Shown in pieces: positions 43,175 through 54,780 of a stretch of 64,000 nt of DNA. Numbering within the stretch: position 1 is the first letter of the stretch; every line of letters starts with the position of its first letter. The DNA lies in the NCBI RefSeq assembly GCF_030272615.1, contig NC_081408.1:341211793-341275792 (forward strand). Reading direction: 5' to 3'. Position numbers and translations under genes: made by a program. The notes under the pieces were generated by a model that was not told the DNA's origin, searched no databases, and worked only from the letters and a program-made list of their open reading frames with translations. The stretch comes from Cryptomeria japonica. Taxonomy: Eukaryota > Streptophyta > Pinopsida > Cupressales > Cupressaceae.

Positions 43175-45991
43175 GGTACGAGGAATCCGCACAAAATTAC
43201 AAACCTTGGAGAAACTTCAGAACAGAAAAATATTCTGGTCGGCGACAACTGGAATCCGGTCTTGAAGACGACGGCGTTCAAAATTTTCATAGAGTACAAG
43301 GATGTGTTCGCCTGGACGTATAAAGACCTCAAAGGGGTACCACAAGAACTTTGTGTACACTGGATCCCTCTGGTTCCCGAAGCCATGCCTGTACGGAAGC
43401 GGCCATACAGGATGAACAAAAAATATGCCGCTAGGGTAAATGACGAAATTGACCGCATGCTCGAAGCAGGAATCATCTTCAAGGTCCAGACCAGCGAATG
43501 GGTATCACCCATTGTGATATCCTTGAAAAAGGAGGCCGATCAAATAAGAATCTGTGTAGACTTCAGGTGTTTGAATGTTGTCACAATTAAAGATCCATTT
43601 CCCATACCATTCACAAACAGCATCCTCGAGGAAGTAGCGGGCCATGAAATTTATTCATTTATGGATGGATTCTCCGGATATAATCAAATTTCCATTGCAG
43701 AGGAGGACAAATTGAAGACCACCTTTGTCGTAGAAGATGGCGTCTATGCATACAACCGGATGCCATTCGGGTTGTGCAACACGCCAGCTACCTTCCAACG
43801 CATAGTCCTCCATATTTTCGACAAAATGTCGATAGGAAACTTCAAAGCATTCTTGGACGACTGGTCCATTTACAGCACGGAAGAGGCACATCTAGCCGCA
43901 CTTGGCGAATGCATGGAAAGATGTCGACGAGCCCACCTCGCCCTAAATCCCAAGAAATGCAGATTTATGGTGCCTCAAGGCAAGTTACTAGGGCACATCG
44001 TCTGCAAGGCCGGACTGAAGACTGACCCTGACAAGGTACAAGTCATTGTGGAGATGGAGGCGCCCGACGATATCACTGGCATCAAGTCATTTCTTGGACA
44101 CATTGGGTATTATAGGCGGTTTATTAAGAACTTTGCCCAAGTATCATACCCACTTGATATGCTAACACTAAGGGGGGAGCCGTACATCTGGGGGACGGCC
44201 CAAGAAGAGCCTTTCCAGGAGTTAAAGTCACGGTTGGTAGGTGTGCCAATCCTGACATATCCAGACTAGGACAAAGAGTTCGACGCATCCAACTTTGCCA
44301 TAGGGGCCACACTGGCGCAGGTTGGTAGCCACGGGCTGGACCACCCAGTGTATTTTGCAAGCCAACTCTTGTCAAAAGCAGAGAAGAATTACAGCACAAT
44401 GGAGAGAGAAGCCCTCGGGATGGTATACTCCGTCCAGAAATTCCGACATTACCTATTGGCGACACCATTCACATTTTATGTGGATCACCAGGCGTTGATG
44501 TACCTGGTGAACAAGCCAATCATCTAAGGGCGGATTAGCCAATGGTTGTTGCTGTTACAAGAATTTACATTCAACATCATTGTCAGACCTGGCAAGAGCC
44601 ATGTCATCGTCGACCAGCTATCACGGATCAAGTCTGGAGAGCCGGCCGAAGGTGTTAACGAGGATTTTCTGGACGCCCATCTCTTTCGCATTGCTATCCT
44701 TCTTGCCTAGTACACGGGTGTGGACGAATACCTGTCAACTTGAAAATTTCCTAAGGAAATGTCGTCAGGCGAAAGACGAAAACTTGTACTAAGAAGTAGA
44801 ACGTTCCAACTTATAAATGGCCTTCTCTACAAGATGGGACCTGACCAGACCCTACGACGATGCGTCTTGGAAGAGGAAATCCCAGGAGTCCTAAGAGAAG
44901 CACATGAAGGGGTCACAAGAGGACACATGGGACCGGACACGACGGCAAGGAAAGTCTTACTAGCAGGCTTATGGTGGCCGACAGTGCATAATGATGCTAG
45001 AGAATGGGTGACAAGTTGTGATACATGTCAACGTGCTGGACAACCGTTAAAGAGGGATTTTATGCCACTCAACCCATCGAATGCTCAAGAGTTGTTCGAA
45101 AGATGGGGGTTAGACTTCATTGGTCCGTTGAAACCAAGTCGAGCCCGACGATGTAGATACATTGTCGTGGCGACCGAATACTTGACCAAATGGGTCGAAG
45201 CGAGGGCCTTGGCAGACAACTCCGCCGTTAGTACGGCGAGATTCATTTATGAACAGATTATCACCTGGTACGGAATACCTATACAGTTGACAAGTGATAG
45301 AGGAGGGCACTTCGTAAACCACATTATCCGGCTGTTGACAACCGAATTCAAAATTTTCCATTCTCTATCAAGTCCGTACTATCCTCGGGCAAACGGCCAA
45401 GCTGAGGTGACCAACAAAATCATGGTGTCAGTAATTTATAAGTCTTGTGGGGTTGAGAAGGAAGACTGGGAGGAGAGTCTATCGTCGGTACTTTGGGCGT
45501 ACCGAACAACTTACAAGGTAACCTCTGGGTAGACACCATTCCAATTAATGTACGGCCAAGAGGTTGTGGTGCCAGTGGAATTCATGGTGCCAAGTCTCAG
45601 AATTGCCATTGACAATAGGTTAGGTGACATGGAAAGCCTTTGGGAGAGACTATACGCCCTGAATAAGTTGGATGAAAGACGGACAATGGCACAGTGAGCG
45701 ACGGAGACAACTCAGCAACGACGGAAAGCCTGGCACAACAAACATTTAAGAAGGATGCAGTTCACCCCGGGGCAATTGGTATTGAAGTTTAATGGTCGAA
45801 ATGAAATTAAGCCAGGCAAGTTCAAGGTAAAATAGCTAGGTCCCTTTAAGATTCGCGAAGTTGGCGCGAACGGAGCCATCAAGTTGTGGACAATGGACGG
45901 GATGGAGGTGCCTGATGTTGTAAATGGCTCCAAGTTGAAAATCTATCACCAATGGAGGCAAGAGATGAAGTCCGCCCAGGCGGACAGGTAA
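43175..45991 (+). pseudogene. pol of retrotransposon 2: RT, RNase H, integrase, with stop codons
   Basis: The reverse transcriptase at 43400-44020 has CVDFRCLNVVTIKDPFPIP, MPFGLCNTPATFQ and the catalytic FLDDWSIYS. RNase H at 44270-44640 has FDASNFAIGATLAQ, KNYSTMEREALGMVY and VDHQALMYL. The integrase has an HHCC finger at 44905-45035 (HEGVTRGH, CDTCQRAG), catalytic D in GLDFIGPL, D in TSDRGGHF and E in NGQAEV, and a C-terminal part ending PDVVNGSKLKIYHQW. Stops occur at 44267, 44525, 44708, 44741, 45530, near 45696 and near 45833. All sit where a CAG, CAA or TGG codon is expected. The catalytic residues of all three enzymes are otherwise intact. Confidence 0.92.
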
Positions 45992-46623
45992 GTGCGGTCG
46001 TATGGAAATGATCGTACAGCAGGTCCGTACGACCCCGTACGGTGCCGTAGGAAAAAAAACGAAAAATTACAAAAATTAAAAAATATAAAAAATGTTGTCG
46101 TACGGAAATAACAGTACAGTAGGTTCGTACGACCGTACTGTATGAGATTTTTAAAAAAAATAAAATAAAATCCGTACGGTTGTACGGAAAAGGTCGTACG
46201 GACGTATGGAATTGAGTTTTTTTAAAATTTTTAAAAAAAAGAAAGAAAGAAAAGAAAAATCCGTACGGTCGAACGGAAAAGGCCGTACGGACATACGAAA
46301 TTGAGTTTAAAAAAGAAAAAAGGAAAAATAAAGAAAAAAGGGACATACAGAAAAAAGTTAAAGTTATTTTTTTTTTGTCATTAAGTGTTTTATATGGCAT
46401 GAATACTTAGGAAATTGCCAAGTTAGAAAATTGTCGGGTTATAAAGACGTCCGTACGGACAAATCAGCTACTTGCCAGTTAGAAAATTGTCGGGTGATAG
46501 CTGTACAATCAAATCAGCCGTACCACATTAGCAAGGCAAATCCGTACAAAACGAAAGACAGTTAAGACTCGAAACAGTTACAAATCGAACCCCAGACAAG
46601 GAATTTTTATTTTATTTTGATTA
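45992..46623 (+). repeat. GTACGG palindrome tract between pol and third ORF
   Basis: CCGTACGG, TCGTACGG and related words recur at about 15-40-bp spacing to 46330, separated by A-rich runs; CGTACG is self-complementary. A similar tract occupies 6245-6700 in element 1. No ORF of interest. Confidence 0.7.
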
Positions 46624-48979
46624 ATGGCGACTGAACCTAGGGGATTGAAAAAGCTAGACTGGAGGAAGAAATTGCAGGAAAGAGGAGCAAACCAAGAAGG
46701 AAGCCAGAAAGAAACCTATTGTAGCAATGGGCAACCAAGACAAGGGCAAAGCAATTGCACAGGATGCAGAAAAGGGAAGAGTTACGCAGGTCACCGCAGA
46801 TACAATTCTATTCGAGGGTTTGGCTGGAACGGTGTGCAGGCAATGGTGGGAAAATGCCACGAGCCCGTCAGATACTGAGGTAAAAATTGAATTAACAAAA
46901 GCTAAGGTCCATGATGCTATTCAGATGCCCATTTTTAATATTAAGGAATTCGAACCCTGCCTACGACAAATGATTAAAACATATGATCCTGAACTTCGCA
47001 CATCGTCATTCAATTTCCAGCACACTAACATCATTGTTTCATTTAACTCTGATGATTTTGAGAGAGTATTTGGCATTCCTGACAAGGGTAAAAAGATTGA
47101 CAAAAAGGTAACAAAGTTGTCCGAGGAAAGAAGAACCCAGCTATTAAAAGAAATGTGTAGGGACAACTTGACTACAGAAGAATGGAGTCGCATCCTGGAT
47201 CCGAAGGGAAGAGGTCTGAGGAAGACATTTTTAAAATCTGGCATCTGGCAATGTTTACTTGACGTAGTACAGAGCAGGCTGACTGGCGCCAACAAAGCGT
47301 CGGACGCAGTAGTACCTATGATCACATTGATGGCAGGACTCAAAAAGGGCACAGTGTATGATTGGGCAAGTCTACTGTCAGACAGAGCCCACGACTGTAT
47401 GATGCTGAAACATAAAGTATTTTATGTCACATCACGCTATCGGATTATTTTTAGATTCCGTGCGGGTACAAGTGCCACCACACCGTAGAGGATGGCAACC
47501 GCGGGATAGCATCGACTCCGTTAAGCCAGCTATATTTTATTGGTCAGAGCTGGATATTTTGACTACTGCCGAGGGACAAACTAGCAGGAAGAGGAGGAGA
47601 CCGGTCCACGTAGTGGTGTCGGCCAGTGACACGAAAAAGTGAGGGGTCGGATGATTCAGAGGAAGATAGCACCTTCAGGCTTTCATAGACCGAGCAGCCA
47701 GTACCGTCGCAAGAGACCCCCACCACTCAGATAGTATCATTGGCAAGTTTACCGAGGGGGCATCGTGGAATGCCTGGAGGGGAGCTGGCAGGACCGGCCA
47801 GGTGGTATTTACTCCAGCATTCCTGACCGTCGGAGGAGAGGGAGGACCATTGGCATCATCTGGAGTCACAGTAAGTACCATCTCTACCATCCCCATACCT
47901 GGGTTTGGTCAGATGCATCCTCGGCCTCCACCAGTCCAGCCATCACCAGTCACAACCAAGATGACGACACCAGCGAGTGCACTAGTACACATGCCCGTCA
48001 TCCTGACGGAACCTAGGACAGAGGAGGCCCAGAGGACGGTCGAGGAGAGGTCGGCGGGGGACGATGTCGATTCATGGCTAGACAGATATGCGGCTCTACC
48101 TTCATCCCCACGCAGGCAGGCACCACCCACACCTTCCTACCCTTGTATTCCTTCACCTCCAGGGGTTATCAACTTGGATAGTGGCACTAGAAAGCAGGGC
48201 GATAGAAAGACACCGCTAGTGGAGGAGGGGGCGGTATCACCGCAGCAGCAGCATCAGGTTGGACGGATTGGAGAGGGGAGACCTACTGCCATGGTGCAGT
48301 TCTTAGCCAAGATGGAGGAGGAGGTTCAGTTACTGGTTGCCTCGACAGTAGAGGAGTCTGTCGAACAGCTCGCTTTGCGGAGACTCCTTGCATTTGCTAC
48401 ATCTGGAGTAGCAGTGGCATTTCAGCAGTGTTTTGAGCAGCATGGATGGTCGATGCTTGATCTTCCAGAGATGCGAGCAGAGTGGCAGAGCCAGGAGGTG
48501 GCCGGAGGGAGTCAGACACAGTCTGCGGTCAGACGGATTGAGCAGGCTTGTACGAGATAGGTATCTCGAGCTTCGAGAGACTCTGCTCAGGGCGGATAGG
48601 GCTCAGAAGGAGTTGGCTACTCGCATCCCTGCATTGGAGACAGAGTTATAGCAGCAGCATGCCCATGCTAGGAGTACAGATGAGATCCTTGCCACCATAA
48701 GAGGAGAATTGAATACAGTGAGGGGCAGAGTTGGCAGTGCAGTCAAATGAGAGAGCCTCAGCAGAATCGAGAGTTGCTACCCTGGCAGTCAAGTTGGAGG
48801 CGAAGCATCAGGAATTGATGGAGGCAATGTTTCGAGTGAGGAGTTCCCGGGAGCGGCAGTTGCAGGCTGAGCAGGACCTCCGATACCGGACCGACCAGGT
48901 GGTACAGCGTCGGGAGCAGTTGGCAGTAGCAGCCCCAGCCCCTCCACCATCAGGGATGCCCCCCTTACCCCCTCAGTAA
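46624..48979 (+). pseudogene. Third ORF of retrotransposon 2, related to FPTFTY family (copy E)
   Basis: Located where Athila-type elements carry an env-like ORF. Start MATEPRGLKK at 46624; a frame change leads to 46727-47488, which carries FEPCLRQMIKTYDPEL, FERVFGIPDK, MITLMAGLKKGTVYDW and LLSDRAHD. These correspond in order to the EPEFVLACAHHFDKE, IEKVFKIP, LLSRMLGLEHSNVFEPW and IISDAL blocks of copy B. A proline-rich linker follows (47802-48200), then a helical, glutamate-rich tail (48230-48979). Later blocks such as FPTFTY are not seen. Several frame breaks make it a pseudogene. No signal peptide or membrane span supports an envelope role. Confidence 0.6.
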
Positions 48980-49075
48980 TCTGTGTGTAGTTGTTATTTT
49001 GTGGGGTTCATAGTTATTATCTGTTGTAGGCATATCATTCCCGTTGTCTGTCGTCCGGAGACGACATTTCTTTTT

Positions 49076-49086
49076 GGGGGGGATGA
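49076..49086 (+). other. Polypurine tract of retrotransposon 2
   Basis: Seven G followed by ATGA, abutting the 3' LTR; preceded by CGGAGACGAC as in element 1. Confidence 0.75.
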
Positions 49087-49349
49087 TGTTGTCGGGTAAT
49101 TAAGCAATAAGACATTTAATGTAATTAAAGTTAATGACGGCAGTTAACCCGTCGATTGTCGACAGTTGACATGGGGTAACTGACCGGTCACCTTTATATA
49201 TTAGCGAGTCCTTCGTCGTGGGGACAGAGTTAGTATGGTCATTGTCATTGTATTGACATTATTATGAATCAATGAAGACCTGAGTTTCTTTATATTCTGT
49301 CATGATGTATTTTGTCATGTCTATTATTTCTGCAATGCATTGAATTACA
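49087..49349 (+). repeat. 3' LTR of retrotransposon 2, 3'-truncated
   Basis: 263 bp matching the first 263 bp of the 5' LTR, stopping at GAATTACA. The final 16 bp present in the 5' LTR (CTTTATTGGCAAAACA) are missing. Confidence 0.92.
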
Positions 49350-49351
49350 AT

Positions 49352-49415
49352 CTGATAGGTTGGATAATGACTAGGACGTCACCTCAGCTTGTTCCTTGTA
49401 GATTATTGTGATGAT
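49352..49415. repeat. 64-bp flank duplication, right copy
   Basis: Second copy of 39664-39727, two bases after the truncated LTR. Confidence 0.9.
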
Positions 49416-52055
49416 GTCCTCGACCTTGAGCAATATCTCTTGATATTCAACATTTACAATCGCCTAATGTGATGAAGATGGGGCATATTCCCAAATTGTA
49501 TCATCTTGGGTGATCAAGCAATCCCTCTAACTTTGCTGAACTCTTCTAGAACTATCTTTGTTTGATCCCACTTGCACAATTTCAACTTTTTAACTTGGGA
49601 ATCCTTCTTTCTTCTTTGTAATGCATTTCCATCTTCAACTCCGGAATCGTGAAATATTTCCTTCCTTAACCTTCTTTGATCTTGAAAATCCTGACCTTGG
49701 ATTTGGATTCCATTAATGTAATTCCTGACCTCATGATGTAGAAACGTTTATGACGCCCCTCAATCCTTGATCCTGCATTCTTCCACCTCAAATTGTATAG
49801 CTTGATGTAGTTCTTGATTTTTCTATCATCCTCATGTCACAAATTTGCCCTTTCCATGATGTTATAGGCTTCTTTATCGTCCCTATATTGTAACACCTTA
49901 TTCTTGTGTTCTTTGTTGGTGAAGTAGCATTCTTCTTGATTTGCATTGGAATGAACCCTTGATGTCACAACTGCTTCTTCACTCCTTTGGAATTCCTTCT
50001 TTGTGAATCCCTTCATGTTGTTGCATCTTGATATCCCTTTACATTGTATCTTCCTCTCTTTCTTGAACTCGAATCTTGGTTCCTTGTTGCATTGTTTAAG
50101 TTCTTCCATTTCATGCTCCACGTTTCCTATTCCTTGCTTGCATAAAACCTAGAAAAAGGACATAATTTGAATCGAAATGCCAGAAATAAAAGCAATATTC
50201 CACCAAATCAGATTCTAAAAAACTCAGAAATTCGAATTCCCCTTCAAAACAAATTACATTCACTAGACAAGCTCATGCTCTCCTGGATAGCACTCAGATT
50301 TTTCCTTGAATAAGTTCGCAATCTCTTTAGCAACTTTCAGCTTTCCTTCTTTGAAATTCGCAGTCCAAACTCTGCTCTGCCAATGGAAAGATTTTCGTTT
50401 GAATTGAATGATTGAGTTGATTGTTTGATCTCTCATATATAAGCCTTTCAATGTAGAATTGTGCCACTTCACATTAGGCCTACTTGCACTTAAAACATTT
50501 TGTATTTTCGGATCTGCCTCCTTGTTTGTAAAGTCAGCTGTAGCATTATTTATTTTATTTCTTCTCACCAAGTTGGCTGATTCACTTTGCTACCCTTGGA
50601 GGCACATAAATACAAAGTCAAGCAACCCATCATTCAACACAATTCACCCTCTCAAATCATATTCTGCTCTGCCTAGGTGAATTAGGGCTCTGCTCCTGCC
50701 TTAGCAAATCTGGAAATATTTCTTTGGTGAGAATTTGCTCAGCGATTTTGAATTTGAATTGTGAATAAGGGTGTGCTTCCTTTGTTTTACAGGCTTTGAA
50801 TCCGAAGGTCACACCCTTCATGTTTTCCTTCCATCCAGCTTTGTGTTAAATCTTTTTTGTTTGTCAATAAAATATCACATCCCTTCCCTGTTTTAGTCAG
50901 CAACCTTTCTCCGTGTGATTTGCAATCAAATTATTGTGGAATGAGCTGCCCTAAAATCTTCCACATTTACCATCCTTTGCTTCCACTTGATTTCCACTTC
51001 CTTGATTTTTGAGAATGATCGATTTAGGCAATTTGAAAGTTCTATGTTTTTTAGCCTTTGTGATTTCCACTTTCTTGACTTTTGAGGAAGATTGATTAAG
51101 GCATCTTAAAGTTCCTTGCTTTTGAGGATAGACTTCCACATTTTTGGAGGTTAATTTGCACTTCCACGTTTTTGAAGGTTAATTTGCACTTCCATGTTTC
51201 TAGAGGTTAATTTGCACTTCCACATTTTTGGAGATTAATTTGCACTTCCACTTAGCCGCTCATGAGAGGGAATTTTGGTCTTCCTTGATTTTGAAGGAAG
51301 GTGCTTGATAAGAGAGGTCTGATCTTCCTTGATTTTTGAGGAAGATTTTTCCAATTTCCTTGTCTTTTAACCTCTCAAAATCACTCTTCAAATTTCTACG
51401 ACTAGGAGCACACAAAATATGGAAGGCTTAAATTTCTTTGGTTTTTTAAAGGAAGATTCTCAAATTTGTTCAAGGCTTGTTAAATTTCCGTTGTTTTACA
51501 GGCTAGTTCATTCCATTGCCTTAAAATTTTGCTCTCTCCTAAGGGTGAAAATTGAAATGCACAAGGGAGATTTTTCTTTCCTTGATTTACAGGGAAGATT
51601 CTTATATCCTTCAAAATTGAACCTTTAAATTTTGCTCAAGAGTGGAGAGTCAATCTCCATAAGGAAATCTCAAATTTGTCTCACTTATCATTATTCTCCA
51701 AGGGTGAAAAAAATTGAACCCTCGAAGGAAATTTTCAAATTTTGTTCACTATGACTTCTTCTTGACAACCTTGCAACATGACAAAATTTGATAAGTCAAA
51801 AATTTTTTACAATTTTGCAAGACAACTTTTCTTGCTCTTATGACAACATTTGACAATTTTACAACTTTAAATAACACTTTGCATCTTAACAACTTTGCCT
51901 CAACCTACACACCTCTTCCTTACTAGCAAAGTTAACAACTAAAGAAACTACTGCCAAGCTAAAACCAAACTAAAACACCTAACTAAGGCACCTAATCTAA
52001 GCAAAAAGTGGGGGTCCCCATTTGCAATGGAGCGATGTGTGAAAAGATCACAACA
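49416..52055. other. No gene; right part of the split minus-strand LTR
   Basis: Contains four ~34-bp tandem units built on TTAATTTGCACTTCCAC at about 51128-51250 and many AAGGAAGAT/CTTCCTTGATTTT words to 51720. The ORFs at 49837-50121 and 50263-50571 (minus) show no recognised domain. Confidence 0.5.
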
Positions 52056-53429
52056 GGCACCCTTGAATGCCTCCACTACCTAGCAATTTTGATTCTCTTG
52101 AAACATATAAGAAATTTAGACATACCCAAAAAAAACCACTTCCTCAAATTAAAAACAGTAAGCAAGTGTCCTCTTTCAAGAAACCAGTAAGTCAGGATCT
52201 ATGAAAACAAACTGTCAGAGATAGAGGCAGTGATCAGACAATCTTCTATTCAAACAAAAGAGCAATGATTCACCGCAATCCAACTAATCAATTTGCATCG
52301 CATATTTACACGGGGTTTACATTTAAAACTATTTTCTTGTAAGTTTCAGGAATGCCTCCTTATCCTTGGCATACACATTCCCCTTATGGGGAAAAACAGA
52401 ATAAGTCTAGTATAAGAGCTAACATTATGGATGAATAACATCAATCCACACAATCTTGTACATATGAACAACTTCAATACCATAGAAACCTGGAGGAGAA
52501 ATGGGGAGGGATTGGTTTAACTTTAAACCATAGAATTTAAGTGGCAGAACTTATTCAGCTTGAAACAAACGCTCATATGGAGTAATTTAAGTTTGCATGG
52601 GGTCTACTCACCTGTAAGAAGAGGGTAAAATGACAAAGTTTCATAGCAGAGAAGTTAAAGAGAATTTTCATTTCAGATCAATAGATCACAGCAAACAAAC
52701 ATATTGCTGTAAGTGTAAGGTTAAGTGATTCCCCACTCCCTAACCATTGGCCTATTCCTTTAACTATTATAGCCAATGTAAGCAATGGAAATTGCAATTT
52801 AGATCTGAATTAATGTGACTCTCATATCTACATTTCAAACATGACGACAAACACTAACAAAATGAGGCACTCCACAAAGAAATTATATGTTAAGAGTTTA
52901 TGAAAAAGCTTAGATACTCCAAGCACAAACTAAAAGAGATGGAGAAAGCATGAATTTGTGAATATCTTTCAACATTCTGCTGATCTCAAAGAAAAATCAG
53001 CCAGAGTACAGAAGCAAATATGAGAAAATGTTAACACAAGCCGTGGGCACTCAGGAACAGTTCCTTATAACAAGACCTTGATAAAATTAAAAAAAGGAAC
53101 AATATTCACAACTTTTTTGTGGGATCCATGGATCGAAGGAGACTTGTGGACACTAAATACTTTCATAGATCACTCTTGCATATGCAGCATATAATCAGTG
53201 TATAACAAATAAAAACAGCCATACAAACAGTCACTTTGTAAACGAAATAATGGTCTATGCTACAGACTTTTACCAAAAGGCTTTAATAGAAACACCTCCC
53301 AGCCAAAGAAGAGCCACAGCTCAGAGGGACTTGCTCTAGCAGATCCCAAAACTAATTCACAACAAGGATAATAGCAATATACTGCAAGCAGCCGCTAAGA
53401 AGGAAACCAATAACAGTCTTCCCTTTTCA
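52056..53429. other. Intron sequence; nothing recognised
   Basis: AT-rich, without long ORFs or clear repeats. Confidence 0.4.
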
Positions 53430-54780
53430 GCCAGATAATGCTCCTGAATTGGACTGGTATCCGGCCCTGCATAATCAAACCTTCTTGGAAACAGTTAAAG
53501 ATGTCTTTGTGGTTTAAGTTGAGGAATCCCGGAGAAGTAATAACATTGTTAGACAGCTGAATGCTACCAATAAGCCTGCTATGGTTCCCAAGATTCTTCA
53601 TGTTGACAAAATGGATCAATATAGACCAGTTCCCTCTTGCAAAATTGGTATATTAAATCCTTTCTAACCTCATATCTTTGAGGTTCAAATCACTACTCTC
53701 AAAGATCATATTAGAAGCTCAGTCAATGTTTGTTCTGTCTACAAATCTAGCTGTCCAAGAAATTATCCCCTCTTTCAAAATGCAGACAAGCGACCTGGAT
53801 TACTGATTATTTTTTAAGTCACTACAGCTTCTGATAAATGTCATTGGAAATTATTTGACCACACCCCCCAAGCCTTTGCATTCAATGAGTCAGTGGTCAA
53901 CTGGATCAACAGATGCATTTGAGCTCCTGCATATTTAACGAACAACAACAACACAACCATTCTCCCCTTTGAGAGGCATCAAGCAAGGAAACACAATAAA
54001 CCCATACGTTTTTATTCTCATATACGATGCTCCTTAAGGAGGGAATAGGCCATCTCCATGGTATAGGCACAAGATATTTTAACTTTCATTTTGCAGGTAA
54101 TATGATCCCATTTGCAACCCTTATTCTACAGGAGATAAGAAGCCTCAACAAACTTTTGTCTATAAACTAGATGCCCTAAAGAAAGCAAAGAAATTAGAAT
54201 AAATCAAGTATAACTTTATAAATATCTCCACAAGGATGACAGGGAAATTTTTTGCATTCTGGAATTCAATGAAGAGCAGCTACCTATGCAGTACTTGGAT
54301 TTCCCACTTACATCTGAAAACTAGTAAGGATCTACAGGAGGCTACCTTTAGTCATATGAAAAGCAAACTATCCAAGTTGATAAACCACTGGCTTACATTT
54401 GAAGAGAAATTCAGCTTCTGCAACTATCCAGAAAACAGTCCATGTCTAAAGAAAACTATCCAAGTGGACAAACAGCTAGCTCACATTTGAAGGGAGAATT
54501 GAGCTTTTGCAAGTAATTTTGAACATGGTCCCTAACTAAATTTCATATTGCTACCCCTACCCTTGCACATTGAAAATCAGATAATAATAATTCAGAAGAA
54601 CTTTCCATGGAGAGGAGTAGAACACCAAACAAGCACCTCTTCATATCTTGGTCCAACATATGCACCATATGACAAACACCATATATCACGAGTCTTAAGT
54701 TCTTCAATCCAGCTCTCACCATGAAGGCAATCTGGAAACTAAAGAAAAACGTGTCCTCTCTATGGGGTGGCAATATTGCC
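53430..54780 (+). pseudogene. LINE (L1-type) reverse transcriptase remnant
   Basis: Scattered frames give L1 RT landmarks in the right order. SEAQSMFV- and QEIIPSFK-like pieces lie at 53680-53790, VVNWINRCI near 53890, PLRGIKQGNTINPYVFIL at 53970-54030 (the PxRGxRQGDPLSPYLF block), KLSKLINHWLTFEEKF near 54370-54415, and ISWSNICT...SLKFFNPALTMKAIWKL...SSLWGG at 54645-54770. Many stops and frameshifts show an old copy. The endonuclease and the catalytic FxDD box were not identified. Confidence 0.65.

Larger units (their letters stand above)
39728..49349 (+). mobile_element. Ty3/gypsy LTR retrotransposon 2 (Tat/Athila-like, near-complete)
   Basis: The 5' LTR at 39728-40006 and a 3' LTR at 49087-49349 lacking its last 16 bp enclose primer site, leader ORF, gag-protease, pol in the order RT, RNase H, integrase, and a third ORF. 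Integrase after RNase H places it in Ty3/gypsy; YYPRANGQAEVTNK and the TGGCGTCGTTGCC primer site place it near Tat/Athila. Over the shared 263 bp the LTRs differ at about 10 positions (3.8%), slightly fewer than in element 1. Gag-protease is open; pol has seven stop codons. It is inserted in the minus-strand LTR at 38601-52055 and thus in the glucosylceramidase intron. Its edges lack a 5-bp duplication and carry a 64-bp one instead. Confidence 0.93.
38601..52055 (-). mobile_element. Very long minus-strand LTR, split by retrotransposon 2
   Basis: The left boundary is the LTR end next to the primer-like site at 38582-38600; the right boundary is the TGTTGTGATC edge at 52055. Excluding the inserted element and its duplicated flank, the two parts (38601-39727 and 49416-52055) total about 3.8 kb. 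A TATATAAGG promoter on the minus strand lies at 39387-39394. The 49416-52055 part contains no gene. The pairing of the two outer boundaries into one LTR is inference; no second copy of this LTR lies in the window. Confidence 0.45.

Noticed and set aside
46624-48979. True envelope gene in the gypsy element
   Set aside because: No signal peptide, transmembrane segment or glycoprotein pattern; the blocks match the FPTFTY family instead.
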